DNA of 35,265 nucleotides, taken from the NCBI GenBank assembly GCA_027019335.1, contig JALUWV010000095.1, forward strand, positions 1 through 35,265, written 5' to 3'. This document shows positions 6,074-13,760 of the stretch, one piece after another. Made by a program: the position numbers and the translations under genes. A model generated the notes under the pieces. The model ran no database searches. It worked only from the letters and a program-made list of their open reading frames with translations, and was not told where the DNA came from. The stretch's first letter is position 1. The number at the start of each line of letters is the position of its first letter. Origin of the DNA: Sulfurimonas sp. (GTDB lineage: Bacteria > Campylobacterota > Campylobacteria > Campylobacterales > Sulfurimonadaceae).

Positions 6074-8305
6074 TTGAATTTAATTATCGTTGAGTCACCA
6101 GCAAAAGCAAAAACAATTAAAAACTTTTTAGGTAAAGGGTATGAGGTTATCGCTTCAAAAGGGCATATCCGTGATTTACCAAAATCTCGTTTTGGGATTA
6201 AACTTGATGAAGAAACACACCATCTTGTCCCAACCTACTCTGTCGCAAAAGAAAATGCCCCTACTGTCAAAGAGATAAAGGCGCTTGCAAAAAAAGCAGA
6301 TACTATCTATATCGCGACCGATGAGGACCGCGAGGGTGAAGCTATCGGGTGGCATATTGCACAAGCAATGAAAAAAGACCCCGCCGAATTACCACGCATC
6401 GTTTTTCATGAGATAACAAAAACAGCCATCAAACATGCCCTTGATTCTGCTAGAACACTCGATATGGATATGGTAAATGCACAACAAGCACGCCGAATAC
6501 TCGACCGCGTCGTAGGCTATAAACTCTCTCCTCTTTTAGCTTCTAAAATCCAAAAAGGACTCTCAGGTGGACGGGTACAAAGTTCTACACTTAAACTCGT
6601 GGTCGACCGTGAACGCGAGATTCAAGCCTTTGTTCCTGTAGAGTACTGGAGCATAGACACAGCATTTAAAACTAACATCGATGCAAATCTCATCGCTCAC
6701 AAGGGCGAGAAAATAGAGAAGATGTCCATAGAAAATGAAACACAGGCACAAGCGATTACAGCAAGTGTCAAAGCAGATAGTTTTACCATCACAAAAATCG
6801 AGACAAAAGAGAGAAGAAGTAAAACACCACCACCTTTTATGACTTCTACACTCCAACAAACTGCTTCATCTAAACTAGGGTTTACACCTAAAAAAACAAT
6901 GATGGTCGCCCAATCTCTCTACGAAGGGGTAAAAACTCCTGATGGCACCTCTGGTGTTATTACTTACATGAGAACCGATTCACTCAACCTTGCACAAGAA
7001 GCAGTTGAAGGTGTCCGTAGTATCATTGAGAGCCGTTTTGGAGAAAAATATCTTCCAAAAGAAGTAAAAGTTTACACTAAAAAATCTAAAGGTGCCCAAG
7101 AAGCGCACGAGGCGATTCGCCCTACTATGCTTGCATTTACTCCTGAGGTCGCACAAAGCTTTTTAAAAGCCGATGAAATTAAACTCTATCGTCTTATCTA
7201 TGAGCGATTTATGGCATGTCAAATGGAAGATGCGAAGTTTGAACAACAAAGCATTATCTTTACTGGAAATGAAAATGAGTACCGTGCAAGTGGGCGTAAA
7301 CTCATTTTTGATGGTTTTTATGCAGTCACGGGAGCAGAAGACAAAGATAAACTCCTCCCAACACTCACAAAAGGCGACAAAGCACAACTCCAAAGTGTTA
7401 AACCTGAACAACACTTTACCGAACCACCTGCGCGTTACTCTGAAGCCAGTCTTATAAAAAAACTCGAGTCTGAAGGTGTTGGTCGTCCTTCCACCTATGC
7501 ACCAACAGTTGCCACACTTAGCCAGCGAACCTATGTAAACATAGAAAAAAAACAAATAGTTCCAACAGAGATGGCATTTACTGTGACTAAAATCCTTGAA
7601 GAACACTTTGCAAACATCGTCGATATATCTTTTACAGCAAATATGGAAGAAAAACTCGATGAAGTTAGTGAAGGAAAAGTGGATTGGCAAAAGCTTTTAG
7701 CGGATTTTTACACTCCATTTATGCAACAAATTGAAGAAGGAAAAGAGAAAATTGTGAGTCTCAAACTCGCTAAACCACTCGGAAGAACTTGTCCAAAATG
7801 TGGGGAACATGAACTCCTTTTAAGAAGTGGACGTTTTGGAAACTTTATCGCGTGTAGCGGTTTTCCTACATGTAAGTACACAGAGCAGTGTGATGCCGAA
7901 GGTAACAAGGTAGAAGAGAAGAAAGAGTTAAGTGAAGAAAAATGTGATAAATGTGGCAAAGACATGGTAGTCAAAAATGGTCGCAATGGACAGTTCTTAG
8001 CGTGTAGTGATTATCCTGATTGTAAAAACACAAAAAGCATCAATGTGGAAGAAAAAACTTCTGAAACACCTTGTCCTGACTGTGGAGGCACAATAAGTCT
8101 GAAAAACTCTCGCCGTGGTCCTTTTTGGGGTTGTAACAACTACCCTGATTGTAAATTCATCTCCAAATTTGAACCAACAACAATTAAATGTAAAGAAAAA
8201 GGCTGTAAAGGTGTTTTAGCCCCTAGAACCTATAGAAACAAAGAAGTTTATGAGTGTGTCAAATGTAAAGCACGCACACCTCGTGAAGAGATTGACAAAC
8301 AATAA
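6074..8305 (+). CDS. topA: DNA topoisomerase I (type IA)
   Basis: A 743-residue type IA topoisomerase that relaxes negative supercoils by a transient 5'-phosphotyrosine break in one strand. The Toprim domain opens the protein (LIIVESPAKAKTI, with Glu7) and carries the acidic triad in ATDEDREGEA (Asp83, Asp85, Glu87). The catalytic tyrosine is Tyr298 in GVITYMRTDS. The C-terminal ~165 residues hold four zinc ribbons, three with the typical CPxCG ... ACSxxPxCK spacing and a last, more divergent one (CKEKGCKG ... CVKC). The start is TTG, chosen because the Toprim motif begins at residue 3. The gene is divergent from tRNA-Phe. A TA pair begins 15 bases after its stop. Confidence 0.97.
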   Translation: MNLIIVESPAKAKTIKNFLGKGYEVIASKGHIRDLPKSRFGIKLDEETHHLVPTYSVAKENAPTVKEIKALAKKADTIYIATDEDREGEAIGWHIAQAMKKDPAELPRIVFHEITKTAIKHALDSARTLDMDMVNAQQARRILDRVVGYKLSPLLASKIQKGLSGGRVQSSTLKLVVDREREIQAFVPVEYWSIDTAFKTNIDANLIAHKGEKIEKMSIENETQAQAITASVKADSFTITKIETKERRSKTPPPFMTSTLQQTASSKLGFTPKKTMMVAQSLYEGVKTPDGTSGVITYMRTDSLNLAQEAVEGVRSIIESRFGEKYLPKEVKVYTKKSKGAQEAHEAIRPTMLAFTPEVAQSFLKADEIKLYRLIYERFMACQMEDAKFEQQSIIFTGNENEYRASGRKLIFDGFYAVTGAEDKDKLLPTLTKGDKAQLQSVKPEQHFTEPPARYSEASLIKKLESEGVGRPSTYAPTVATLSQRTYVNIEKKQIVPTEMAFTVTKILEEHFANIVDISFTANMEEKLDEVSEGKVDWQKLLADFYTPFMQQIEEGKEKIVSLKLAKPLGRTCPKCGEHELLLRSGRFGNFIACSGFPTCKYTEQCDAEGNKVEEKKELSEEKCDKCGKDMVVKNGRNGQFLACSDYPDCKNTKSINVEEKTSETPCPDCGGTISLKNSRRGPFWGCNNYPDCKFISKFEPTTIKCKEKGCKGVLAPRTYRNKEVYECVKCKARTPREEIDKQ

Positions 8306-8320
8306 TGAAAGGAGTTTATG

Positions 8321-8533
8321 ATGCTATCACTCAATATCAATAATCCTACTGTTGAGAACTTTTATAAACAAGAGTGTCATGGCGATAATGAGACTTTTGT
8401 GAGTAATCTTTTACACTATATCGAAACTTACAATATCAAGAAAAGTTTTACCAAGGGTTTAAATGAAGTTAATCTAATACAAGAGGGTGTACTAGAAAAA
8501 CGAGAATTTAAGCAAATGATAAATGAACTATAA
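8321..8533 (+). CDS. Antitoxin of a RelE-type toxin-antitoxin pair
   Basis: A 70-residue protein immediately upstream of, and overlapping by 11 bases, a RelE-like toxin gene. The N-terminal strand LSLNINNPTVENFYK is typical of small campylobacterial antitoxins that use a beta-strand/helix dimerisation and DNA-binding head. The C-terminal half (LNEVNLIQEGVLEKREFK) would wrap the toxin. Two ATG codons are adjacent (8318 and 8321). AAAGGAG at 8308-8314 is only 3 bases from the first but 6 from the second, so 8321 is preferred. As in other type II modules, the antitoxin would neutralise the toxin and repress the pair's own promoter. I do not recognise the exact antitoxin subfamily. Confidence 0.75.
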   Translation: MLSLNINNPTVENFYKQECHGDNETFVSNLLHYIETYNIKKSFTKGLNEVNLIQEGVLEKREFKQMINEL

Positions 8534-8846
8534 GGTTATCCCAACGCCTGAGTTTGTTAAAAATCTTAAAACACTCAAAAAAAAGTATCCAAATATAAAA
8601 AATGATGTTTTAAAACTTGCAAACCATCTTGAAAAAAATCCAAAAATGGGGATAGAACTAGGGAATAATACCTACAAAATTCGACTTAAAAATAGCAATA
8701 ACAACAGAGGAAAGAGTGCAGGTTATCGAATAATAACTTACTGTGTCAATGAAGATAATGAACTTTATTTCATCACTATCTACTCAAAATCTGACAAAGA
8801 AAATATTTTAGATTTAGAGCTTCAAGAGCTGATTAGGAATAGATAA
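8523..8846 (+). CDS. RelE-family toxin (mRNA interferase-like)
   Basis: A 107-residue RelE/ParE-superfamily toxin. Features seen: an N-terminal strand-helix VIPTPEFVKNLKTLKKKYP, a second helix ending in LEKNP, then NNTYKIRLKNS and the KSAGYRIITY strand, and the C-terminal signature ITIYSKSDKENI, which is typical of this RelE subgroup. By family it would cleave mRNA on the ribosome and be held inactive by the upstream antitoxin. It overlaps the antitoxin gene by 11 bases (ATGATAAATGAACTATAA region), and its stop is followed with no gap by the ATG of the metallophosphoesterase gene. The pair therefore sits inside what reads as one operon from topA to bioB. The lysine- and arginine-rich composition fits an RNA-binding toxin. 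It appears intact. Confidence 0.85.
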   Translation: MNYKVIPTPEFVKNLKTLKKKYPNIKNDVLKLANHLEKNPKMGIELGNNTYKIRLKNSNNNRGKSAGYRIITYCVNEDNELYFITIYSKSDKENILDLELQELIRNR

Positions 8847-9365
8847 ATGAAAATAGGCATACTCTCTGACACCCACACAAAAGTAAAACTTGCAAAAGAG
8901 AGTTTAGCTGTACTTCTTGACAAAGGGGCAGAGTTTATTGTCCATGCGGGGGATGTTTGTGAAGTAGAGACCCTCGAGCTTTTAAAAAACTGTGGAGTAC
9001 GGTATGTCTGCGTTTATGGAAACAATGATGCTCATCTCGTACAGTACCACAATGATTATAATCTCGTTAAAGAGCCTTACTACTTCAAGCTTGCTCACAC
9101 AAGTTTCAAGTTAATGCACCTCCCTTTTTACATGGCACCCGATACAGAAATCGTGATTTCTGGACATACTCATGCCTTTGAATCTCGCTTTTTAAATGGA
9201 ACACTCTTTCTCAATCCTGGTGAAAGTTGTGCAAGAAACAAACCAATCTCAGAGTGTGCTTTACTAGAAGTTACGCAAGCATCACTTTTTGTAACCCATT
9301 TTAGCAAAAATAAGAATGAAGATGTTTTTTCAGAAAAACACTTTGCATACACAAGGAAAAAATAG
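8847..9365 (+). CDS. YfcE/MJ0936-type metallophosphoesterase
   Basis: A 172-residue calcineurin-like phosphoesterase of the small single-domain YfcE/MJ0936 type, which hydrolyses phosphodiesters with two divalent metals. The metal-binding motifs are in order: ILSDTHTK (DxH), FIVHAGDVCE (GD), VYGNNDAH (GNND) and ISGHTHAFES (GHTH). The physiological substrate is unknown for most members; cyclic nucleotide or model phosphodiesters are the tested ones. The start ATG directly follows the toxin stop, with AGGA in the toxin's last codons as ribosome binding site. The stop TAG shares its last base with the GTG of bioB, so the two are translationally coupled. Confidence 0.9.
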   Translation: MKIGILSDTHTKVKLAKESLAVLLDKGAEFIVHAGDVCEVETLELLKNCGVRYVCVYGNNDAHLVQYHNDYNLVKEPYYFKLAHTSFKLMHLPFYMAPDTEIVISGHTHAFESRFLNGTLFLNPGESCARNKPISECALLEVTQASLFVTHFSKNKNEDVFSEKHFAYTRKK

Positions 9366-10207
9366 TGAATCAAGAAATATTTTTATGCTCCATTTGTAAC
9401 ATCAACAGTGGAACCTGCTTAGAAGATTGTAAGTTTTGTTCCCAAAGTGTTCGCTACAAGGCAGACATTGAGCGCTACAAACAAAAAGAGATAGCACTCA
9501 TTGAGCAAGAGGCTATCAATGCTCGTGATAATGGGGCTTTAGGTTTTTGTTTAGTCACAGCTGATAAAGGTTTAAATGATAAAACACTCAAATTTGTTTG
9601 TGATGTTGCCGAGGCTGTAACTAAAGTAGCTCCCGAGCTGCGTTTAATCGCTTGCAATGGTACTGCCACACTTGCTCAACTCCTCACACTCAAAAGTGCT
9701 GGCATCAAGGCATATAACCATAACCTTGAGACAAGTGAGCAGTTTTACAAAGAAATTTGTACAACACACCCATGGAGTGAACGCTATGAAACCTGCCAAA
9801 ATGTCAACAAAGCAGGACTCACACTTATTACAGGCGGTATCTTTGGTTTAGGTGAAACACAAGCCGATCGAGTCAGTATGCTGGAGTCTTTAGCCTCTTT
9901 AAATCCCACATCTGTGCCTATCAACTTTTACCATCATAATGTCGCGCTTGAATTAGAACCAAACTCTTTAACAGTCGATGAAGCCTTAGCACTTATCAAA
10001 CTCACACGAGAGAGTATTCCCAATACACAACGCATTATGGTAGCAGGTGGTCGAGAACTTATGTTTGGAGAGCGTCAAAATGAGATTTTTGATGCGGGTG
10101 CAAACTCTATTGTTATAGGAAACTACCTTACAACTGCAGGAAGAGAAATGCATAAAGATTTAGAGATGCTCAAATCCCTCAATCTCCAAGTGGCAAAAAA
10201 AGTCTAA
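9365..10207 (+). CDS. bioB: Biotin synthase BioB, short form lacking one expected cluster cysteine
   Basis: A 280-residue radical SAM enzyme of the BioB family, which inserts sulfur into dethiobiotin. The SAM-binding cluster motif is CLEDCKFC (Cys18, Cys22, Cys25). Further family marks are GALGFCLVTA (Cys62), RLIACNGT (Cys97), YNHNLETS, GGIFGLGET and RIMVAGGREL (Arg223). In E. coli the auxiliary [2Fe-2S] cluster that donates sulfur is held by Cys97, Cys128, Cys188 and Arg260. The first two cysteines and the arginine have counterparts here, but the third position reads LITGG with no Cys. The protein is shorter than the ~320-346 residues of proteobacterial BioB and resembles the short Helicobacter form. 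The start is GTG, overlapping the previous stop by one base. No other bio gene is in the window. Confidence 0.88.
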   Translation: MNQEIFLCSICNINSGTCLEDCKFCSQSVRYKADIERYKQKEIALIEQEAINARDNGALGFCLVTADKGLNDKTLKFVCDVAEAVTKVAPELRLIACNGTATLAQLLTLKSAGIKAYNHNLETSEQFYKEICTTHPWSERYETCQNVNKAGLTLITGGIFGLGETQADRVSMLESLASLNPTSVPINFYHHNVALELEPNSLTVDEALALIKLTRESIPNTQRIMVAGGRELMFGERQNEIFDAGANSIVIGNYLTTAGREMHKDLEMLKSLNLQVAKKV

Positions 10208-10219
10208 AAGCAAAATTAT

Positions 10220-11377
10220 ATGACTGATAACATTACACTCATCTTAACCCTTTCAGTCATTATTATCTTTTCACCCTTTCTTGCCAAATACTTAAAACTC
10301 CCTACAACTCCCATAGAAATTATCTTAGGTTCTCTCTTTGGGTATGTTGGTTTTTTACATGAAGAACACCTTTTTGACATTGTGGCTGAGTTTGGATTTT
10401 TGTATCTTATGTTCATTGCAGGAACAGAGATTAACCTCAAAAATGTTCTCAAAACCCCTATACACCTCATCAAAAAAGTCCTACTCTATCTGCTGATTTT
10501 ATACACACTCTCCATTCTCTTTTCTCTGTATATCAACTTAGGCAATATTTTCATGGTACTTCTACCACTTATTTCCATAGGCTTAGTCGCTTCACTCATC
10601 AAGGAGTATGGTAAAACTCCATGGCTAGAACTCTCTATGACAGCAGGTGGCATTGGTGAAGTCATCAGTATCGTTATCTTAACCTTAACATCAGCAGCCC
10701 TTAGAGATGGCTTTGGTTTACATCTTTTTCAAACGATGATGGCACTCATCGCTTTCATTCTTTTTATGTTTATAATCTTTAAGATAGCAGGCTTACTTTT
10801 TTGGTGGTTTCCTAAAATTTCCACTGCCCTCATGCCACATGAAGACAACAAAGAACAAGATATACGCCTCTCCATGGGGATTTTTACCTTACTTATCGCT
10901 GCCATGCTTTTTTTAAAACTCGAGCTTGCTTTTGGTGCGTTTTTAGCAGGTATTTTTATCCCTACATTTTTTGACCACAAACATGAACTCCCTGAGAAAC
11001 TCGCTTCCTTTGGCTTTGGATTTTTAATCCCACTCTTTTTTATACATATTGGAACTGCGTTTCACCTTGAGCAACTTTTCACACAAGGTCTCATCATGAA
11101 GGCTTTAGAGATTGCACTTTTTATGATAGCTATGCGAGTTTTTGCAGCACTTGTTTTTATAAAAGAACTACAAATACTCGATACTGTACTGATGGGACTT
11201 TCCCACTCTATGCCATTAACCCTTCTCATCGCAATGGCAACCCTTGCATTGAGTGCAAAGTCCATCGATGAACTTCACTACTATGCTTTTATCTTAGCGG
11301 CATTATTTCAGGTAATTAGTGTTATGATTGTTATCAAACTTATCAACAATTATAAGAAAAAAAGGGAGTCTTTATGA
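10220..11377 (+). CDS. CPA2-family cation:proton antiporter (KefB/NapA-like membrane domain)
   Basis: A 385-residue, very hydrophobic protein with about 11-12 membrane segments and the layout of the Na+/H+ exchanger fold of monovalent cation:proton antiporters-2. Marks: KYLKLPTTPIEIILGSLFGY at 23-42, EFGFLYLMFIAGTEI (the acidic TM region), the ELAFGAFLAGIFIP helix, and FLIPLFFIHIGT near the end. There is no C-terminal RCK/TrkA-N domain, so it is not a full KefB or KefC. It would exchange Na+ or K+ for protons across the inner membrane. It starts 13 bases after bioB and overlaps the next gene by four bases (ATGA), so the next protein is probably made with it. Confidence 0.87.
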   Translation: MTDNITLILTLSVIIIFSPFLAKYLKLPTTPIEIILGSLFGYVGFLHEEHLFDIVAEFGFLYLMFIAGTEINLKNVLKTPIHLIKKVLLYLLILYTLSILFSLYINLGNIFMVLLPLISIGLVASLIKEYGKTPWLELSMTAGGIGEVISIVILTLTSAALRDGFGLHLFQTMMALIAFILFMFIIFKIAGLLFWWFPKISTALMPHEDNKEQDIRLSMGIFTLLIAAMLFLKLELAFGAFLAGIFIPTFFDHKHELPEKLASFGFGFLIPLFFIHIGTAFHLEQLFTQGLIMKALEIALFMIAMRVFAALVFIKELQILDTVLMGLSHSMPLTLLIAMATLALSAKSIDELHYYAFILAALFQVISVMIVIKLINNYKKKRESL

Positions 11378-11724
11378 GTCGTTCTATACTACTACAACTT
11401 GCTCGTGACTCCATTCAAGAGGTCTTTGAAGCACAAAGAACTATCAACATCAATACCCTCCTTCAAGAACACCCTCTCTTAGGTGAAAACATACCAATCA
11501 CACTCAATATATTTATACAAGAAGAACTCAAATCATCGTACAGTATCAAGCAAAAGAGTAATTCCCTTATAAACAACATCATCATCGGTGCCAAAAAAGC
11601 GGCATTTGAAAATGGCGATATTCTTACAACATCAGAGTATCTCGACTCTGAAATAGAACTCATCCTAGAAACTCCAGATGGAACAATCAGTCAAAGAGAC
11701 GAAGCGATTATAGTAACACAATAA
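11374..11724 (+). CDS. Small protein resembling a truncated AMMECR1 domain
   Basis: A 116-residue soluble protein translationally coupled (ATGA overlap) to the antiporter gene. By eye it follows the first two thirds of the AMMECR1 fold: LLQLARDSIQEVF matches the opening helix of that family, ITLNIFIQEELKSSYS lies where VTLxxxGELRGCIG is expected, and KKAAFENGDILTTSEYLDSEIE matches the AAFEDPRFxPLxxxELxxxEIE segment. The hallmark LRGCIG is not kept, and the C-terminal part of the domain is missing. If right, it is a degenerate member that keeps the fold but not the conserved surface. The assignment is inference from pattern only; a profile search with the AMMECR1 Pfam model would settle it. 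Otherwise a hypothetical protein. Confidence 0.55.
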   Translation: MSRSILLQLARDSIQEVFEAQRTININTLLQEHPLLGENIPITLNIFIQEELKSSYSIKQKSNSLINNIIIGAKKAAFENGDILTTSEYLDSEIELILETPDGTISQRDEAIIVTQ

Positions 11725-11729
11725 ATTCT

Positions 11730-11837
11730 TTAGATATTTATACTTATTTTATTAGTCGTGTAATTATGTATTAATGCTTGTATAATATTTTGATACGATA
11801 TTCCAATATCATCTGCTCTTTGTTTGAATAATCCATA
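11730..11837 (-). pseudogene. C-terminal remnant of a BrnA/CopG-like antitoxin
   Basis: Minus-strand reading without a start codon: a 35-codon frame with KQRADDIGISYQNIIQALIH followed by a short polar tail and TAA. The pattern K(A)xxxGIPYQTLIxxLIHKY is the conserved C-terminal half of small ribbon-helix-helix antitoxins that partner BrnT-like toxins in this phylum. The usual N-terminal ~50-60 residues are absent. The fragment is in the same frame as the toxin remnant and begins right after its stop codon, as if a deletion joined them. Confidence 0.65.
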
Positions 11838-12029
11838 TTAAACCCCTTTATATTGTTTGTTTAATTTTCTACTTGGTATTATATTTTTTAGAAATATATA
11901 ATCAACATCTTTCAGATATGGTACATAGTGAATATAACCTTTCAAAGCAATAACATAAATATATTGATTCGGATATTTCTCAATATGAGATAATAAGAGT
12001 GCATTTTTCTCTTCATTCCATCTATACAT
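11838..12029 (-). pseudogene. BrnT-like toxin gene with an internal deletion
   Basis: A 63-codon frame. It opens with MYRWNEEKN, the usual start of BrnT-like toxins, jumps directly to EKYPNQYIYVIAL, and ends with IFLKNIIPSRKLNKQY, the usual C-terminal strand and basic tail. The middle section of about 25-30 residues that normally lies between these (the GISFE...DIIEHPN part) is missing, so the frame is open but the fold should be broken. Together with the antitoxin remnant downstream it is the ruin of a second TA locus. A shortened but expressed protein cannot be excluded, because no frameshift or stop interrupts it. Confidence 0.6.
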
Positions 12030-12065
12030 TTATACCCTTTTACATATAATATAATTATACTATAT

Positions 12066-12602
12066 TTATATTGAAGAGTTTAACTTATCAGGAAACTGTG
12101 TCATAAATTTTTGTACTTTTGGTGTAATGACCACTTGACAATATCCCTGTGACATATTATTTTTATAGTAGTTTTGATGATAATCTTCTCCAGCAAAGAC
12201 ATCTCCAAGTTTGCTAACTTCCGTCACAATTTTGTCACGAAAGTTTTTTGCTTGCTTGTTGATGTTTTCTAAGATTATCTCTTTTTCTGCTTCATTCTCA
12301 TAATAAATCACAGAACGATACTGTGTTCCTTTATCAGCACCTTGGGCATTGAGTGTTGTCGGGTCGTGAATCACAAAAAATATATCTAGTAACTCCCCGA
12401 GTGAAATGACTTCACTATCATAATGTATATCGACAATCTCCGCGTGTCCTGTTGCCCCTGTGCAAACATTTTGGTAACTTGGATTGGGTCGTAAACCACC
12501 ACTATAGCCACTCACAGCACTCAGCACTCCTTTAACATCACTAAAGACAGCTTCCACACACCAAAAACATCCTCCACCCAAAACTAAACGCTCTTTTTTC
12601 AT
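12066..12602 (-). CDS. msrA: Peptide-methionine (S)-S-oxide reductase MsrA
   Basis: A 178-residue MsrA, which reduces the S-epimer of methionine sulfoxide in proteins and free methionine, protecting against oxidants. The catalytic motif is GGGCFWCVEAVF with Cys12; the position after FW is Cys rather than the common Gly. YSGG, GHAEIVDIHYD and FFVIHDPTTLNAQGADKGTQYRS-type motifs follow in order. A downstream Cys in QGYCQVVITPK is the likely resolving cysteine. There is no signal peptide and no fused MsrB domain, so it should be cytoplasmic. It is divergent from the OmpA-like gene across a 104-base gap that must hold both promoters. Confidence 0.96.
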   Translation of the reverse strand: MKKERLVLGGGCFWCVEAVFSDVKGVLSAVSGYSGGLRPNPSYQNVCTGATGHAEIVDIHYDSEVISLGELLDIFFVIHDPTTLNAQGADKGTQYRSVIYYENEAEKEIILENINKQAKNFRDKIVTEVSKLGDVFAGEDYHQNYYKNNMSQGYCQVVITPKVQKFMTQFPDKLNSSI

Positions 12603-12706
12603 CTTCCATCCTCATTTTTTGTCCAATTATTACACATTTTCCTTGGTTTATGGGTCAAATTTTTGCTTATCTTGAAAGATTAAGTATTATCACATATAAT
12701 AAAAAG

Positions 12707-13183
12707 ATGAAGCTACTTATTTATATCTTATTATACATTACACTCCAAGCCAATGAATTTCCTCTTGTGCAACCATTCGCTGTTGAAAGAGCATCGCAAG
12801 AAACTACACCTACTGTGAACAAAGAGCTTGCACCACCCAAAAAAAAGCAAATCAAAAAAATCAAAGCAGCAGCCACAACAAACACGCAAGAGTTAGCCAT
12901 TAACTTTCCTCCTGAAGGTGAAAAACTTACAAAAAAAGCAAAAGAAGTACTCCAAAAATTTGCTGATTACCTCCGTGCAAACCCATCCTATCAAGCCGTC
13001 ATTTATGTCTACTGCAATCACTTTGAAACGAACAAAAAAAACTTTGAGCTTTCTCAAAAAAGAGCCAACAACATAGTACAACTCCTTGAATCCTTCAAAA
13101 TCAATTCTACACGACTCACCGCTATTGGAGGAGGAAAAGTAGAAGGGAAAGAAAACAAAACAGAATCCCTTATCATCCAGTAA
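12707..13183 (+). CDS. Secreted protein with a divergent OmpA-like C-terminal domain
   Basis: The frame is open from 12650, but ATG 12707 gives a proper signal peptide (MKLLIYILLYITLQA, cleavage before NEF), so the later start is chosen: 158 residues. After a Pro/Lys-rich linker (about 20-55) the C-terminal part follows the OmpA/MotB pattern: AINFPPEGEKLTKKAKEVL, ADYLRANPSYQAVIYVYCNH, and FELSQKRANNIVQLLESF followed by RLTAIGGGK. The peptidoglycan-binding Asp in 'GHTD' is not conserved (YCNHFE here), and the Arg lies in SQKRA. No lipobox or beta-barrel is visible. It is likely a soluble periplasmic or loosely wall-bound protein. The next gene starts four bases after its stop. Confidence 0.7.
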   Translation: MKLLIYILLYITLQANEFPLVQPFAVERASQETTPTVNKELAPPKKKQIKKIKAAATTNTQELAINFPPEGEKLTKKAKEVLQKFADYLRANPSYQAVIYVYCNHFETNKKNFELSQKRANNIVQLLESFKINSTRLTAIGGGKVEGKENKTESLIIQ

Positions 13184-13187
13184 ACAG

Positions 13188-13760
13188 ATGCCTCGGATTA
13201 ACAATGAAAAGTTTTATCTCTCTGCTTTTAAAACATATGGGCAAACACCTCGCGGTGTAAATTGGCACTCTCAAGAGCATCAAAGTATGCGTTTTAAAGC
13301 GATTTTACAACTTTTACCAAAGGACATATCACGATTTACTCTCGGTGATGCAGGCTGTGGATTTGGAGACTTTTATACATTTTTACAAACAAAACCAAAA
13401 AAGTATCTCGGCATTGACTCGTTAGAAATGATGCAAAAAGTTGCCATCAAAAGAACAGGCACACAGATACTCTTAGCTGACATCACAAAAAGTACCCTTC
13501 CTACTATGGATTATTACCTGTGCAGTGGTGCTTTAAACATCCTTACACCCTTTGAAACCTATCAGTTTATTGCCAACTGCTACAAAGCTTCTAAAAAAGG
13601 CTTTGTCTTCAATGCCTTATTTGGAGAGAAAAAAAGTGCAACATACAACTACATGAACAAAAAACAAATCCAAGATATTGCTACAAATTTGCATGTCAAA
13701 AAGATAGCTTATAAAGAAGATTACTTAGAAAATGACATCAGTGTAGGATTTTTTAAGTAA
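13188..13760 (+). CDS. Class I SAM-dependent methyltransferase
   Basis: A 190-residue Rossmann-type methyltransferase. Motif I (the SAM glycine loop) is LGDAGCGFGDFYTFL, followed by the acidic motif II strand KYLGIDSLEMM, motif III QILLADITKS, and motif IV YYLCSGALNIL. The substrate cannot be told from sequence; the compact C-terminal half has no extra domain. It overlaps the start of the asparagine-synthase-like gene by one base (TAATG), so the two are probably coupled and may act on the same product. The start ATG is four bases after the OmpA-like gene, within a plausible three-gene operon. Confidence 0.85.
   Translation: MPRINNEKFYLSAFKTYGQTPRGVNWHSQEHQSMRFKAILQLLPKDISRFTLGDAGCGFGDFYTFLQTKPKKYLGIDSLEMMQKVAIKRTGTQILLADITKSTLPTMDYYLCSGALNILTPFETYQFIANCYKASKKGFVFNALFGEKKSATYNYMNKKQIQDIATNLHVKKIAYKEDYLENDISVGFFK

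Noticed and set aside
7163-7690. Open frame of 175 codons antisense to topA
   Set aside because: It lies wholly inside topA, is Cys/Phe-rich, has no ribosome binding site or family motif, and mirrors topA codons.
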